64,000 nucleotides of DNA from Nigerium massiliense (GTDB lineage Bacteria; Actinomycetota; Actinomycetes; Propionibacteriales; Propionibacteriaceae), in the NCBI RefSeq assembly GCF_000826085.1, contig NZ_CCYM01000003.1, positions 1,439,816 through 1,503,815 of the forward strand, given 5' to 3'. The notes under the pieces were generated by a model that saw only the letters and a program-made list of their open reading frames with translations, was not told where the DNA came from and made no database searches. This document shows positions 37,501-45,928 of this stretch, in pieces (the first letter of the stretch is position 1; each line of letters starts with the position of its first letter). A program made the translations under genes and the position numbers.

Positions 37501-37894
37501 CCAGCGGGTCGCGAAGGCGTACTTCGACGACGGGACCGTGGAGCTGGCCATCCCGCCGCTGCGGGCGCTGCTCGAGGTCATGGCCAACGGCAAGACCGAG
37601 GATGGGCTGACGCTGGACGATGAGGAGTTCCGGACCATGTTCACCCGGGAGTCCGTGCTGGCGTCCGACTGGTATGCCGCGCGGCTGGCGGCCAAGCAGG
37701 CCGAGGACGTTCAGCAGGTCCGGACGGGCCTGATGAGGATGGACGCCTTCACCCGCTCGCCCGAGAACCTCGAGGCGGCCGGACGGTTGAATCTCGGTGA
37801 GCGCATCGCGAGCGCCCGCGCCGAGCTCAAGCGCCTGCAGTCGGCCGACTACCTCAAGGGCCTGAAGGGCACCGTGGGGCGCCAGTCGCTGTGA
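34520..37894 (+). CDS. Probable PPi-dependent phosphoenolpyruvate carboxykinase
   Basis: 1124-residue protein. The length, the phosphate-binding loop TVSGGGKSEISKS (about 467-479) and the overall style match the PPi-type PEPCKs described from Propionibacterium and Entamoeba, which convert oxaloacetate and pyrophosphate to PEP, CO2 and phosphate (EC 4.1.1.38). They are about twice the size of ordinary GTP- or ATP-PEPCK. A long middle region is rich in Asp, Arg and Asn, and the C-terminal 100 residues are helical and charged. In propionate fermentation this enzyme links PEP and C4 acids without nucleotide cost. The gene is monocistronic, with a good ribosome binding site and a strong terminator. 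I recognise the family from memory of size and motif, not by alignment. Confidence 0.72.
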   Translation: MSATNVNSAINLRLALLGQPLPADVENSPSAQLVAPILARQREQNRRLADRLSPVDQRIQSFLDSYLGEAESTPQLPRRTLVLDQAGLARGLSLPQDGDEFSSDLLSSYRLMNGVLHNPANDRRTTAGVFHIAEGGLPIPDDKIAVERDVFARLLRHAFEAPEEALRLPFTANTPTPAACFVSLLLRPVVVPEVPGITNQRTMEIRFIVPGGMVANLDFVESIFGNGGDPYLPENDASLEPSEWTGHTGCVILAPHLTKMTKKELGLPHVDDATDRQRRDGQCWSDPDERYNNGQAFKLCARDERGVIVTIIADNYFGYCKKEVKTQISYSANLLGCAEEEHAGGAVVYPAYNLGAEFTDNRTPDGYTLASVVERDPHRFTLNQDGSVSDKLDDAVVIVPGGATFSMRTQTITWDDNGSQRTIKLLANKTYFLPNGYRVFAKHREEDRTQWHLVGVAPNATHCHKPATVSGGGKSEISKSLLDAFVFGTAFIGDFDEDMAHVESIINGDYSNRFADASRNGTDHRPVLSAERSLGSVIKLLTPSSRFTAEHNDFLRSIPPHIKELVFTIKRYYQPEWGEDWRDKFSVGIMNGRQGNSLRLHGERIIANFLRVGFETDGSWRLFSLRPDFSPASKVQTEDDITASTVAPSEGGGVSRKYVQNCEQLLFQRPDDAIYRGYDKQTEKDMARPDTFISNFQPLTHADAREMLEDVQAYSEFTEPMAELIQRAAETTSGDSTPRYFVCSANPRLVNGKPSKNPRYLQVRPDLSNPAATARADLASHLFLKIGADQPNRLPVDVVAAGRRNNPADEGVPPLCSYNPLHYMELPELFMEFISSMTGKSPSTTGAGSEGAMTKGPFNALPATIDLNSAFLSFALTGYDGWLSSAGYIGPNVRVNHDISLLVPELFCRMSEDERSAETLIRDGYLERMQDFEHNGEQVLASRLGYRINEQFATTYFGRIFLHPDMVFTDEMLRPEIQDVDTFAESMATIVKTHQRVAKAYFDDGTVELAIPPLRALLEVMANGKTEDGLTLDDEEFRTMFTRESVLASDWYAARLAAKQAEDVQQVRTGLMRMDAFTRSPENLEAAGRLNLGERIASARAELKRLQSADYLKGLKGTVGRQSL

Positions 37895-37898
37895 GTTG

Positions 37899-37945
37899 AG
37901 CGCGCCCGCACCCGCAGGCAGGAGGCCTGCGGGCGCGGGCGCGCT
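37899..37945 (+). terminator. Strong terminator hairpin after the PEPCK gene
   Basis: Arms of 21 bases (37899-37919 and 37925-37945) are complementary except for one position and enclose a five-base loop. It starts five bases after the PEPCK stop. No T run is present, as often in high-GC actinobacteria. Confidence 0.85.
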
Positions 37946-38053
37946 GCTCACCTCCCGGGAAAAGAGAAGGACCGGGCGGAGCAGGAACAGGGAAGGACCG
38001 GGCGGAGGGAGCTCCACGGTTCGGTTGTCGGTGGCAGCGCCTAGGATCGCAGC

Positions 38054-38395
38054 ATGAAGTCGATGTCGAAGGCCATGGGACAGCTGCGTCCCGCCGAGAA
38101 GGTCAACACCGCCGCCGTCACCGCGGTCGGGCTCCTGGGAGGCTGGCTCACCGCCCGCGAGACCGGGATCCGTCCGATCGGCGGGGTCATCCTGGGTGCC
38201 GCGGGCGTTTACGCCGGACGCACGTGGCTCACCCGCGACGGCGCCGGCGTCACCGCCGCGCTGTCGGCGCTGTACATCGGCGGCTTCGTCGGGTCGCACA
38301 TGCTGGCCAAGAAGATCGGTGCGTGGCCGGCCGTGCTGGCGGTGACGGCGCTGTCCTCCGGCGCCGCGCACGTGCTGTCCGACCGCGAGGCCTGA
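38054..38395 (+). CDS. Small membrane protein of unknown function
   Basis: 113 residues with a short basic N-terminus (MKSMSKAMGQLRPAEK) and three or four hydrophobic segments rich in Gly and Ala, the first at about 20-35 and the last at about 90-107. Family not recognised. It stands alone between the PEPCK terminator and a convergent oxidoreductase gene. Codon use is like that of its neighbours. Confidence 0.7.
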   Translation: MKSMSKAMGQLRPAEKVNTAAVTAVGLLGGWLTARETGIRPIGGVILGAAGVYAGRTWLTRDGAGVTAALSALYIGGFVGSHMLAKKIGAWPAVLAVTALSSGAAHVLSDREA

Positions 38396-38526
38396 GCCCG
38401 GGCGCGACCGTCCGGGCCCGCCGTGGTCGCCGAAGAACACGCGCGACAGGGGCCCGAGGGGCGCAGCTCGGCGCCCACCCAGCCGACACCGCCGAGGATG
38501 ACGAGGTGTCGCCCCGAGGTCGTGGG

Positions 38527-39558
38527 TCAGCGCAAGGCGTCGGCGAGCGCGGTGAGGCCGCGCTCGCGAGCGGGCGACTGATCGAGTGGGTCGGCGTCCG
38601 AGGCCGCGGTCACCGGATGCACCATCACCTCGTCGACGTCGAACTCGGCCGCCAAGGCACGCAGTCCGTCGGCGACCTGCTCGGCCGTGCCGACGTACCA
38701 ACTCGCGCTCAGGTCGCGCAGCAGTTCGTCGGACGCGACCGGAGCCGCCGTCTCCGCTTGTTCCACCGTCAGCATCGGACGCATCGGCTGGCCCGTCCGT
38801 AGCGCCGCCATCTGCATCTGGTACGGCTTGGCGAGCCGGGCGGCGTCCTCGGCCGTCTGCCCGACCACGACGTTGGCGGTCAGGAACGTCCGCGGCTGCC
38901 CCTCACCGCGGAAGCCCTCGCGGTACAGCGCCAGCGCCTCGGCGGTGCCGCGGCCAGCGAAGTGGTGGGCGAACACGTACGGCAGCCCCTTCTCGGCGGC
39001 GAGCCGGGCGGAATAGTCGGACGAGCCAAGCAGCCAGATGTCCGGGACGTCGACGGCCTTGGCCGTCGCCTTGATGTCGAAGTTGCGCAGCCCGATGCGG
39101 AAGGTGGCGCCCTCCGGGGAGAGCAGCGTCTCGACCTGTTGGACGTACTCCGGGAAATGCTCGACCGGGTCGCCCTCGGGCCCCGCGGCCGAGCGCAGCG
39201 CCCACGACGTGACAGGGTCGGTGCCGGGGGCGCGGCCGATGCCCAGGTCGATGCGGTCGGGGTAGGCCGCCTCGAGCAGCGCGAACTGCTCCGCGACGGC
39301 GAGAGGCGCGTGGTTGGGGAGCATGACGCCGCCCGAGCCCACCCGGATGCGCCCCGTCGCCGACGCGAGCATCGCGATGATGACCGGCGGCGAGGTCGAC
39401 GCGATCGCGGCGGCGTTGTGATGCTCCGCCACCCACAGGCGGTGGTAGCCGGCCTCGTCGGCCGTCTGCGCGAACCGCACCGCCGCGGCGAGCGCCTGCC
39501 CGGTGGTCTGACCGGTGCGGACGGGGATGAGGTCAAGGACGGACAGTTTCAGGCTCAT
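38527..39558 (-). CDS. LLM-class flavin-dependent oxidoreductase (bacterial luciferase-like)
   Basis: 343 residues with the luciferase-like TIM barrel. Diagnostic stretches are LSVLDLIPVRTGQT at the start, RLWVAEHHN, GSGGVMLPNHAPLAVAEQF, DLGIGRAPGTD and WLLGSSDYSA. This is the MsnO8-type branch of LLM monooxygenases, which use reduced FMN. The substrate is unknown. The gene is convergent with the small membrane protein and divergent from the DUF4185 gene. Confidence 0.9.
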   Translation of the reverse strand: MSLKLSVLDLIPVRTGQTTGQALAAAVRFAQTADEAGYHRLWVAEHHNAAAIASTSPPVIIAMLASATGRIRVGSGGVMLPNHAPLAVAEQFALLEAAYPDRIDLGIGRAPGTDPVTSWALRSAAGPEGDPVEHFPEYVQQVETLLSPEGATFRIGLRNFDIKATAKAVDVPDIWLLGSSDYSARLAAEKGLPYVFAHHFAGRGTAEALALYREGFRGEGQPRTFLTANVVVGQTAEDAARLAKPYQMQMAALRTGQPMRPMLTVEQAETAAPVASDELLRDLSASWYVGTAEQVADGLRALAAEFDVDEVMVHPVTAASDADPLDQSPARERGLTALADALR

Positions 39559-39621
39559 GTCCCCACCCTAGGTGCTCCCGCACGGCGTGGGCCGTGGGCC
39601 CCGTTCGGCTACCGTGGGCCG

Positions 39622-41859
39622 GTGCCCATCTCGCCGCCTCCCCCGTCGCCGAACGCCGCGGTGATTGGGTCGTCCGCGCTGGTGCAGGGCACGTCCCGCA
39701 GGCGCCTGTTCGCCCCACCCGCACTGGACGCCGTCGCGCGCTCCGCGGGACACGGCTCCGACCTGATCCACTACCGGCGCGAGCAGTACCGCCCCGACCG
39801 CACGTGGGAACGTCAGGGCGTCGTGACCGCCGACGCCACCGGACCGGCGGCGCTGACCAGGATCGGGCGTTCGGCCGCGCTGCACGCGCTGGTCCCCGAG
39901 CGGGACGGCCTGCGCCACCACGTGCACGGGCCGTCCGGCTGGCGTCCGCTGGGGATCGTCTCACCCCCCGCGGACGCCGTCGCGCTCGTCGCCCGCGCCG
40001 GCGGCCTCGACGCCCTGGTGCTGAGCGGCGGGGCGGTCGTCCACCACCGGGGCGAGCGTTCCGGCGACGGGTCCTGGCGCTGGACGCCCCAGGCGACCCT
40101 CGCCACGGACGCCGTCGCGGCCCCCGCGCTGACCGCAGGCCCGGGACACACGCTGACCGCAGCGATCGCGCTCAGCGACCGGACGTCCGTCCTCGTCACC
40201 TCACGGAGGAGCGCTGCCCCGCGCTGGTCGACCGAGGCGTCGCTCCCACCCGCGACCGGAACGCCGGGACTGGCGCAACGCGGGGATGTCGCGCTGCTCG
40301 CCCTCCCGAACGGGACCGGTTTCGACGTCCACGCGCGCCTCGCGAGCGCGGGCGCGGTCTCCGTCGCAGCGCTCACCCCGATGTCCCCCCACGCCGGGCG
40401 CCCTCCTGGTGGGGGCGACGGCCACGCCGGTCCGGCCACCGCGCGCCCCGGGACCGACCCGACCGCGGGGCCGTGGCGTCCCGACGGCCACGTCCGGTGC
40501 GGCCTTCGGGACGTCGCAGCGGTGAGCCTCCTCGCGTCCGGTCTGGACGGCTGGTTCCAGGCCCTGACGCAGGAAGGCACGTCGCTGTTCCAGTGGCACC
40601 GGCAGGAACGCGACGGCGGCGTCCGCTGGACGCGCTCCGCGTGCCTGCGGCTGGACGACCGCTCCCCCGCCACGATCGACCCGGCGCCCTCGATCAAGCG
40701 CGCCCAGATCAGCGGGGACGTCGACACGCAGCCCTCGGCCGACGGGAACCCGCGCGTCACGCTGAGCCGGTCGCTGACCCGCAGCGGCGTGCGCGGAACC
40801 GACCTCGGCGTGCGGGTAACCCACTCCGGTCGCGACTACCTTTTATGCGGAGACACGCATTGGACGCGCCCGCTGCGCACCACCCGCGACTCGATCGCGG
40901 CGATCGGCCCGGACGGCCCCTTGCCCGGCCTGCCGGCGTTCACGTTCCACGGTGCGCCGATCCGGCTGATGGGCGGCCGCACGACGATGCGCGAGTACGA
41001 CGTCCCGCTCGACACCTTCAGCCATCGCGGCGGGTGGTTCCTGTTCGCGACGTCCAACCACTTCCTGAACCACCAGGTGATGGGACGCTCCGTCCTCGCC
41101 CGCGCGCTCTTTGACCCCGCCGCGATCGACCAGGGCGCCCGACGGCCGCTGCGGTTCCGGACGCTGACGACCGTCTCCAGCCGGTACTTCGTGAACATCT
41201 CCTGCGCGACGCTGCCGGGCCGCACGTTGCCCGGACTCGGCGTCGACCACGACGTCGTCGCGCTGTGGGGTTCGGGCGCCTACCGCGCGGACGACCTGCG
41301 GCTGGCGATCCTCGATCCGGAGCCGTTGTCCTCGCGGCTGGCGGGACGGCGCCCCTTCCCGCCGGACGCCTTGGGCCTGCGGTTCTTCGCGGGGACGAGC
41401 GAGGGTGTCCCCCGCTGGAGCGACCGTGAATCGGAAGCGATGCCGCTTGTCAGCGGGTCCTTCGGGGAGATCTCGGTGCGCCACGTGCCGCAGATCGGCG
41501 CCTACGTGCTGCTGGCCATGTCCGGCCCGGAGGACCCGATCGGCCCCTGCGTCACCCTGCGCACGTCGCGGACCCCGTGGGGACCGTGGTCGGATCGCGT
41601 CGTCCTGCTCGACTGGGTGCGCCACGGGATGTCGTTCGACGACCCGTCGTCGCGTTTCATCCGGGCGAGCCTCGAGGCGTCCGAGCCCGTCGGCGACCGC
41701 ATCTTCCGCGGCCAACGGGACGCGACCGGCGGGGCATACGCGCCCTACCTCTTCGACACCCGGATGGACGGGGACGACCTCGTCCTGCGGTACACGCTCT
41801 CGACGTGGAACCCCTACCAGATCGTCCTGATGGAGCATCGCCTGGCCGCGCTTCCCTGA
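39622..41859 (+). CDS. DUF4185 domain protein
   Basis: 745 residues from a GTG at 39622 (VPISPPPPSP), chosen because the upstream open frame overlaps the oxidoreductase gene on the other strand. The first 340 residues look like beta-propeller repeats with regular Trp and Gly (SGWRPLGIVSP, DGSWRWTPQATL). The last 390 residues form the DUF4185 part, with LLCGDTHWTRPL, MGGRTTMREYDVPLDTFSH and GGAYAPYLFDTRMDGDDLVLRYTLSTWNPYQ. The family is thought to be glycoside-hydrolase-like or carbohydrate-binding; activity is unproven. No signal peptide is visible, which is odd for such a domain. Confidence 0.75.
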   Translation: MPISPPPPSPNAAVIGSSALVQGTSRRRLFAPPALDAVARSAGHGSDLIHYRREQYRPDRTWERQGVVTADATGPAALTRIGRSAALHALVPERDGLRHHVHGPSGWRPLGIVSPPADAVALVARAGGLDALVLSGGAVVHHRGERSGDGSWRWTPQATLATDAVAAPALTAGPGHTLTAAIALSDRTSVLVTSRRSAAPRWSTEASLPPATGTPGLAQRGDVALLALPNGTGFDVHARLASAGAVSVAALTPMSPHAGRPPGGGDGHAGPATARPGTDPTAGPWRPDGHVRCGLRDVAAVSLLASGLDGWFQALTQEGTSLFQWHRQERDGGVRWTRSACLRLDDRSPATIDPAPSIKRAQISGDVDTQPSADGNPRVTLSRSLTRSGVRGTDLGVRVTHSGRDYLLCGDTHWTRPLRTTRDSIAAIGPDGPLPGLPAFTFHGAPIRLMGGRTTMREYDVPLDTFSHRGGWFLFATSNHFLNHQVMGRSVLARALFDPAAIDQGARRPLRFRTLTTVSSRYFVNISCATLPGRTLPGLGVDHDVVALWGSGAYRADDLRLAILDPEPLSSRLAGRRPFPPDALGLRFFAGTSEGVPRWSDRESEAMPLVSGSFGEISVRHVPQIGAYVLLAMSGPEDPIGPCVTLRTSRTPWGPWSDRVVLLDWVRHGMSFDDPSSRFIRASLEASEPVGDRIFRGQRDATGGAYAPYLFDTRMDGDDLVLRYTLSTWNPYQIVLMEHRLAALP

Positions 41860-41878
41860 TCGGACGGCCGGCCCGCGC

Positions 41879-42190
41879 TCAGGCGGCTCCCATCGCGCGG
41901 GCGGCCGCGGCGGCCAGAGCGCCGACGATCACCACCACGATGAACGGGGCACGCAGGATCAGCGCGACGATCGCGGCGACGAAGGCCGCGACGCGGGCGT
42001 CCAGCTGCACCGACGTCCCGGCGACGAACGTGTTCGTCACCACAAGGGACGCCAGCAGCCCCACGGTCACGGCGCCGCTCATCGCGCGTGCGGTCGGGGA
42101 GTCGAGCCACGACCCCGGCAGCAGGTAGCCGACCAGCTTCGTGACGAACGCGATCGCTGCCGCCACGAGCACCCAGCCCAGCGGGGTCAT
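41879..42190 (-). CDS. azlD: Branched-chain amino acid exporter small subunit
   Basis: 103 residues with three to four helices and the typical AzlD pattern (MTPLGWVLVAAAIAFVTK, LPGSWLDSPTARAMSGAVTVGLLASLV). It acts with AzlC as an exporter of branched-chain amino acids or related compounds. The ribosome site GAGGAGG is seven bases before the ATG. It follows azlC by 70 bases. Confidence 0.9.
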   Translation of the reverse strand: MTPLGWVLVAAAIAFVTKLVGYLLPGSWLDSPTARAMSGAVTVGLLASLVVTNTFVAGTSVQLDARVAAFVAAIVALILRAPFIVVVIVGALAAAAARAMGAA

Positions 42191-42260
42191 GGGCGCCCTC
42201 CTCGAAGCCGAGACGACGCGGTCACCGGCGGCGCTCCTCGTCCGCGCAGGAAGAATTCGG

Positions 42261-42968
42261 TCATCCCCGCCCTCCTCGCCGTCGGATCAGCACCATGCCG
42301 GCGGCGACGACCGCCGACACGATGATCGGCAGGCCCGGAGGCAGAACCGGCGTGACAAGCGCGGTCGCGGCACCACACGCGACGGCGACGGCGATCGGTT
42401 CCCGCCCGCGTAGCCGCGGCCACAGCAGCCCGAGGAACGCGGCGAGCGCGGCGCCGTCCAGGCCGTAGATCTTGGGATCTCCGATGCGCTCCCCGGCCAG
42501 CGCCCCGACGAGCGTGGCCAGGTTCCAGAAGACGAACACGGCGACGCCGGCCGCCCAGAACCCGCGGCGCTGTTCGCCGGGATCCTCCTGCGCGGTGGCG
42601 TTGGCCATCGACTCGTCGATCGTGAAGTGCGCCATCACGGGCCGCATCAACCCGCGCGGCTGCAGCATCGCGTTGAGCTGGACGCCGTAGAGGCAATTGC
42701 GGATGCCCAGCAGCGATGCCGCCCCGACCGCCGCCGCGGGGGCGCCGCCGCCGCTGATGACGCCGATGTAGGCGAACTGGGAGCCGCCGGTGAACATGAG
42801 CGCCGACAGCGCCATCGTGCTGAGCAGGTCGAGCCCGGCGGCCACCGAAAGGGCGCCGAACGACAGCCCGTACAGCCCCACGGCCACCCCGATCGACAGG
42901 CCCGAACGCTGGGCGGGCGTCAGCCACGCGCGGCCGGGCGACGTTGGTGAGGCAGCACGACGGGACAC
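42261..42968 (-). CDS. azlC: Branched-chain amino acid exporter large subunit
   Basis: 235-residue membrane protein of the AzlC family: YGLSFGALSVAAGL, MFTGGSQFAYIGVISGGG and LLGIRNCLYGVQLNAML with the conserved MAHFTIDES following. It should pair with AzlD just downstream. The start region overlaps the leader of the divergent phosphoglycerate mutase gene but not its coding part. Confidence 0.92.
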   Translation of the reverse strand: MSRRAASPTSPGRAWLTPAQRSGLSIGVAVGLYGLSFGALSVAAGLDLLSTMALSALMFTGGSQFAYIGVISGGGAPAAAVGAASLLGIRNCLYGVQLNAMLQPRGLMRPVMAHFTIDESMANATAQEDPGEQRRGFWAAGVAVFVFWNLATLVGALAGERIGDPKIYGLDGAALAAFLGLLWPRLRGREPIAVAVACGAATALVTPVLPPGLPIIVSAVVAAGMVLIRRRGGRG

Positions 42969-43138
42969 CCGGCGATGCTAACCGGACCCTTCGGCGGCGA
43001 GCGCCAGGGCCGCATGGTGGCCTCCTGGACCCCGATGAGCTGCGCTGCGCGGCCGAGGCACCCTCGGGCGGGCCAAGACAACCGACCCGATCTGAGCGTC
43101 CGTCCGACGGCGCTGCCCCGGTGCAATACCCTCGCTGC

Positions 43139-43897
43139 GTGGAGACCGCACGGGGCACGCTCATCCTGCTGCGTCATGGGGAGAGCACCTTCAACGCGAC
43201 GAAGACGTTCACCGGGCTGCTCGATGCCGACCTCACGCCCGCCGGCGCCGCGCAGGTCGGGGAGGCCGCGCGGCTCGTGGCCGAGGCCGGGCTGACCCCG
43301 TCGATCCTCGCGACGAGCCCCATGCGTCGCGCGCTGCGCACCACCACCCTCTTCATGGACGCCCTCGGTCTCGCCCCCGCCCGCGCCGCCGTGACCTGGC
43401 GGCTGTCCGAACGCGACTACGGCTGCCTCACGGGCGTCCCGAAGGCCGAGGCGCGCCGGCGCTACGGCGAGGACGCCTTCTTCACCTGGCGCCGCACCCT
43501 GCACGGTCGCCCGCCCGCGGCGTCCGAGGAGCAGCGCCAGTCGTGGACGAACCCGCCGCCCGTCGCCGACCACGGTCCGTTGACCCCCGGCCAGGGCGAG
43601 TCGCTGGCGGACGTGGTCGAGCGGGTCCGCCCGCTGTGGGAGGACGTGCTCGCCCCGCAGTTCCGCGTCCGGCCCGCCAGCATCGCCGTCGTCGCCCACG
43701 GAAACTCGCTGCGGGCCCTGTGCGCGATCATCTCGGGGCTGTCCGAGACCGAGACCGAGGAACTGAACATTCCCGCCGGGCACCCGCTCGTGTTCGACGT
43801 CGTCGACGGCGCGGTGCAACCTCGCTCGGGCGTCTATCTGGACGCCGCCATCGCCCACGCCGCGGCGGCCGCCGTGGCCGCGGAGGGCGGCACCTGA
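43139..43897 (+). CDS. gpmA: 2,3-bisphosphoglycerate-dependent phosphoglycerate mutase (GpmA type)
   Basis: 252 residues of the histidine phosphatase superfamily. The catalytic His is in LLRHGESTFNATKTFTGLLD. The GpmA-specific middle RDYGCLTGVPKAEARRRYGED and WRRTLHGRPPA separate it from generic phosphatases. The second His is in VAHGNSLRAL. The start is a GTG at 43139 (VETARGTLI). It carries out 3- to 2-phosphoglycerate conversion in glycolysis, though actinobacteria often have several paralogues, so the housekeeping role is likely but not certain. Confidence 0.86.
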   Translation: METARGTLILLRHGESTFNATKTFTGLLDADLTPAGAAQVGEAARLVAEAGLTPSILATSPMRRALRTTTLFMDALGLAPARAAVTWRLSERDYGCLTGVPKAEARRRYGEDAFFTWRRTLHGRPPAASEEQRQSWTNPPPVADHGPLTPGQGESLADVVERVRPLWEDVLAPQFRVRPASIAVVAHGNSLRALCAIISGLSETETEELNIPAGHPLVFDVVDGAVQPRSGVYLDAAIAHAAAAAVAAEGGT

Positions 43898-43964
43898 TCC
43901 GCTGAGCGCCGGCTCCCTACCCCATGACCCGCCCGGGGGCGTCCGGTCGCGAGGCCGTCCCGCG

Positions 43965-44075
43965 TTGTCACAAACGTCACACTCACCACAGGACCCCACC
44001 GACGTCGGGACGCCGACAAGCGGGAACGCGGCCGGGTTCTCGACCGGGCCGCCGTGAGTGTGACATTTGTGACGA
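43965..44075. repeat. Inverted-repeat unit, copy 2
   Basis: Arms at 43965-43986 and 44054-44075 match as inverted repeats at 20 of 22 positions, separated by 67 bases that contain a smaller GC hairpin (CGGCCGGGTTCTCGACCGGGCCG region, partly). Read on the plus strand, the right arm contains TGTGACATTTGTGAC, two TGTGAC hexamers nine bases apart. It sits about 90 bases before the PQQ-propeller gene. Related to the unit at 34042-34134. Confidence 0.75.
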
Positions 44076-44162
44076 GGCGGAACAGACCGGGGCGTCGGGA
44101 CGAATGCGTCCCAGGGCAGCGCCTACACTCAGCGATGTTCCGATCCCTCAGGAGGAGCCTGC

Positions 44163-45902
44163 ATGAGGCAATCACGGCCGACCCGCCGTCGCGGAGCCCT
44201 CGCGGCGCTGGTGTGCGGCGGCATGCTGCTCTCGGTCGCGGCCTGCTCGACCGACACCGTCGCGCCGGGTGAGCGCCCCAACAAGCCCACGTCCTCGCAG
44301 ACGCCGCCGGCCTCCCAGGAGACCGACCCGGCGAAGCTCTCGATCGACCTGTCCTCGATGCCCGGCTTCGTCCCGGCGACCGTCAAGGGGAACGGGCGCT
44401 ACGAACGCCCGATGACCGATGAGCCGGGCAACTTCTGGTGGCAGGTGTTCAACCAGGACGACAAGGTCATCGAGCAGTACCAGCCGAAGGAGAAGGTGGC
44501 GTTCGGCGACCCGTCGACCTACACCGACGTTCCGGGCGTCCTCACGTTCCGCGGGAACAACTACCGCAACGGCGGCGCCTACGGGAAGGCCGACGTCAAG
44601 GAGAAGAAGCTCGAGATCGCCTGGGAGAAGCCGATCGGCGAGATCCGCGGCGAGGGATCGTACTGGCCCGGCGCCGGCTGGACCGGCCAGCCGCTCCTCG
44701 TGCATTGGCCGGAGGCGACGCGGCAGGCGATGGGGCTACCGGCCAAGTTCGCGAACGACCCGAACTTCACCGAGGTGATCTACCCGGTCTTCGAGGGAAA
44801 GGTGTACCGCCTCGACCTGGCCACCGGGGAGAGCACCAAGGACCCGATCGACGTGAAGTTCGGGTTCAAGGGCACCGGCTCCATCGACCCGCGCGGCTAC
44901 CCGCTGCTCTACTCCGGCCAGGGCCTCAACGACCGCAACGGCACGATCGGCCCGTGGCGCTACCGGTTCTTCGACCTCATCCAGAACAAGGAGGTCTGGG
45001 GCATCCCCGGCCTGGATGCGAGCTCGCTGCGCCACGAGTGGGGGGCGTTCGATTCGTCCGCCTTGGTCAACCGGCAGACCGACACCCTGATCGAGCCGGC
45101 CGAGAACGGCCTCATCTACAAGGTGAAGCTCAACAGCCGTTTCGACCCAGCGGCCAAGAAGGTCAGCATCAACCCGGAGTTGGTGAAGCTGGCCTACGCG
45201 GGCCCCCAGAGCGAGAAGCACGGCATCGAGAACTCGGCGGTCGCCTACCGCAACCTCATGTTCGCCGACGACAACGACGGCAATTTGTTCTGCTGGGACG
45301 CCACCACGATGCAGATCCTGTGGATGCGCAACACCGGCGACGACGTCGACTCGACCATGGTGCTCGAGGAGACCCCCGACGGCGTCTTCCTCTACACCGG
45401 CAACGAGGTCGACAACCGCGGTGCCACCGGCGGCGAACGCATCTCCAACATCCGCAAGATCGATGCGCTCACCGGACGCCAGGTCTGGCAGCACGACATC
45501 CCGGCCTACTACGACCCGGCGGTCAACGGCGGCGTGCTGGGCACTCCCGCGATCGGGCAGGGTTCCCTGTCGGACATGGTGATCTTCAACGTCGCCCGCA
45601 CCACCGCGCCGCGCGAGGGCGACATGCTCGCGCTCGACAAGAAGACGGGCCAGGTCATCTGGCGCCGGCACATGACGAACTACTCGTGGAGCTCGCCGAC
45701 GATCTTCCAGGCGACGGACGGCAACCAGTACGGCATCGTCACGGATTCTGACGGGATCATGCACCTGTTCGACCCGCAGACGGGCGAGGACCTCTCGACC
45801 ATCAGTCTGGGCAAGAACACCGAGGCATCCCCCTCGATCTACAACAACATGATCGTGGTGGCGTCCTACGACAAGAAGATCTTCGGCATCAAGATCAAGT
45901 AG
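44163..45902 (+). CDS. PQQ-propeller (BamB-like) lipoprotein
   Basis: 579 residues. The signal peptide ends with lipobox LSVAACST (Cys about 28), then a Pro/Ser/Thr linker. The rest is an eight-bladed-propeller-like domain with Trp-docking repeats (LFCWDATTMQILWMRNTGD, IDALTGRQVWQHDI, LALDKKTGQVIWRRHM). Such proteins are scaffolds or, with PQQ, dehydrogenases; no PQQ-binding set is obvious, so a scaffold or binding role is more likely. A good GAGGAG ribosome site precedes ATG 44163. It is transcribed alone. Confidence 0.85.
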   Translation: MRQSRPTRRRGALAALVCGGMLLSVAACSTDTVAPGERPNKPTSSQTPPASQETDPAKLSIDLSSMPGFVPATVKGNGRYERPMTDEPGNFWWQVFNQDDKVIEQYQPKEKVAFGDPSTYTDVPGVLTFRGNNYRNGGAYGKADVKEKKLEIAWEKPIGEIRGEGSYWPGAGWTGQPLLVHWPEATRQAMGLPAKFANDPNFTEVIYPVFEGKVYRLDLATGESTKDPIDVKFGFKGTGSIDPRGYPLLYSGQGLNDRNGTIGPWRYRFFDLIQNKEVWGIPGLDASSLRHEWGAFDSSALVNRQTDTLIEPAENGLIYKVKLNSRFDPAAKKVSINPELVKLAYAGPQSEKHGIENSAVAYRNLMFADDNDGNLFCWDATTMQILWMRNTGDDVDSTMVLEETPDGVFLYTGNEVDNRGATGGERISNIRKIDALTGRQVWQHDIPAYYDPAVNGGVLGTPAIGQGSLSDMVIFNVARTTAPREGDMLALDKKTGQVIWRRHMTNYSWSSPTIFQATDGNQYGIVTDSDGIMHLFDPQTGEDLSTISLGKNTEASPSIYNNMIVVASYDKKIFGIKIK

Positions 45903-45928
45903 GACGCCGACGCGCGGTCACCCTTCGC

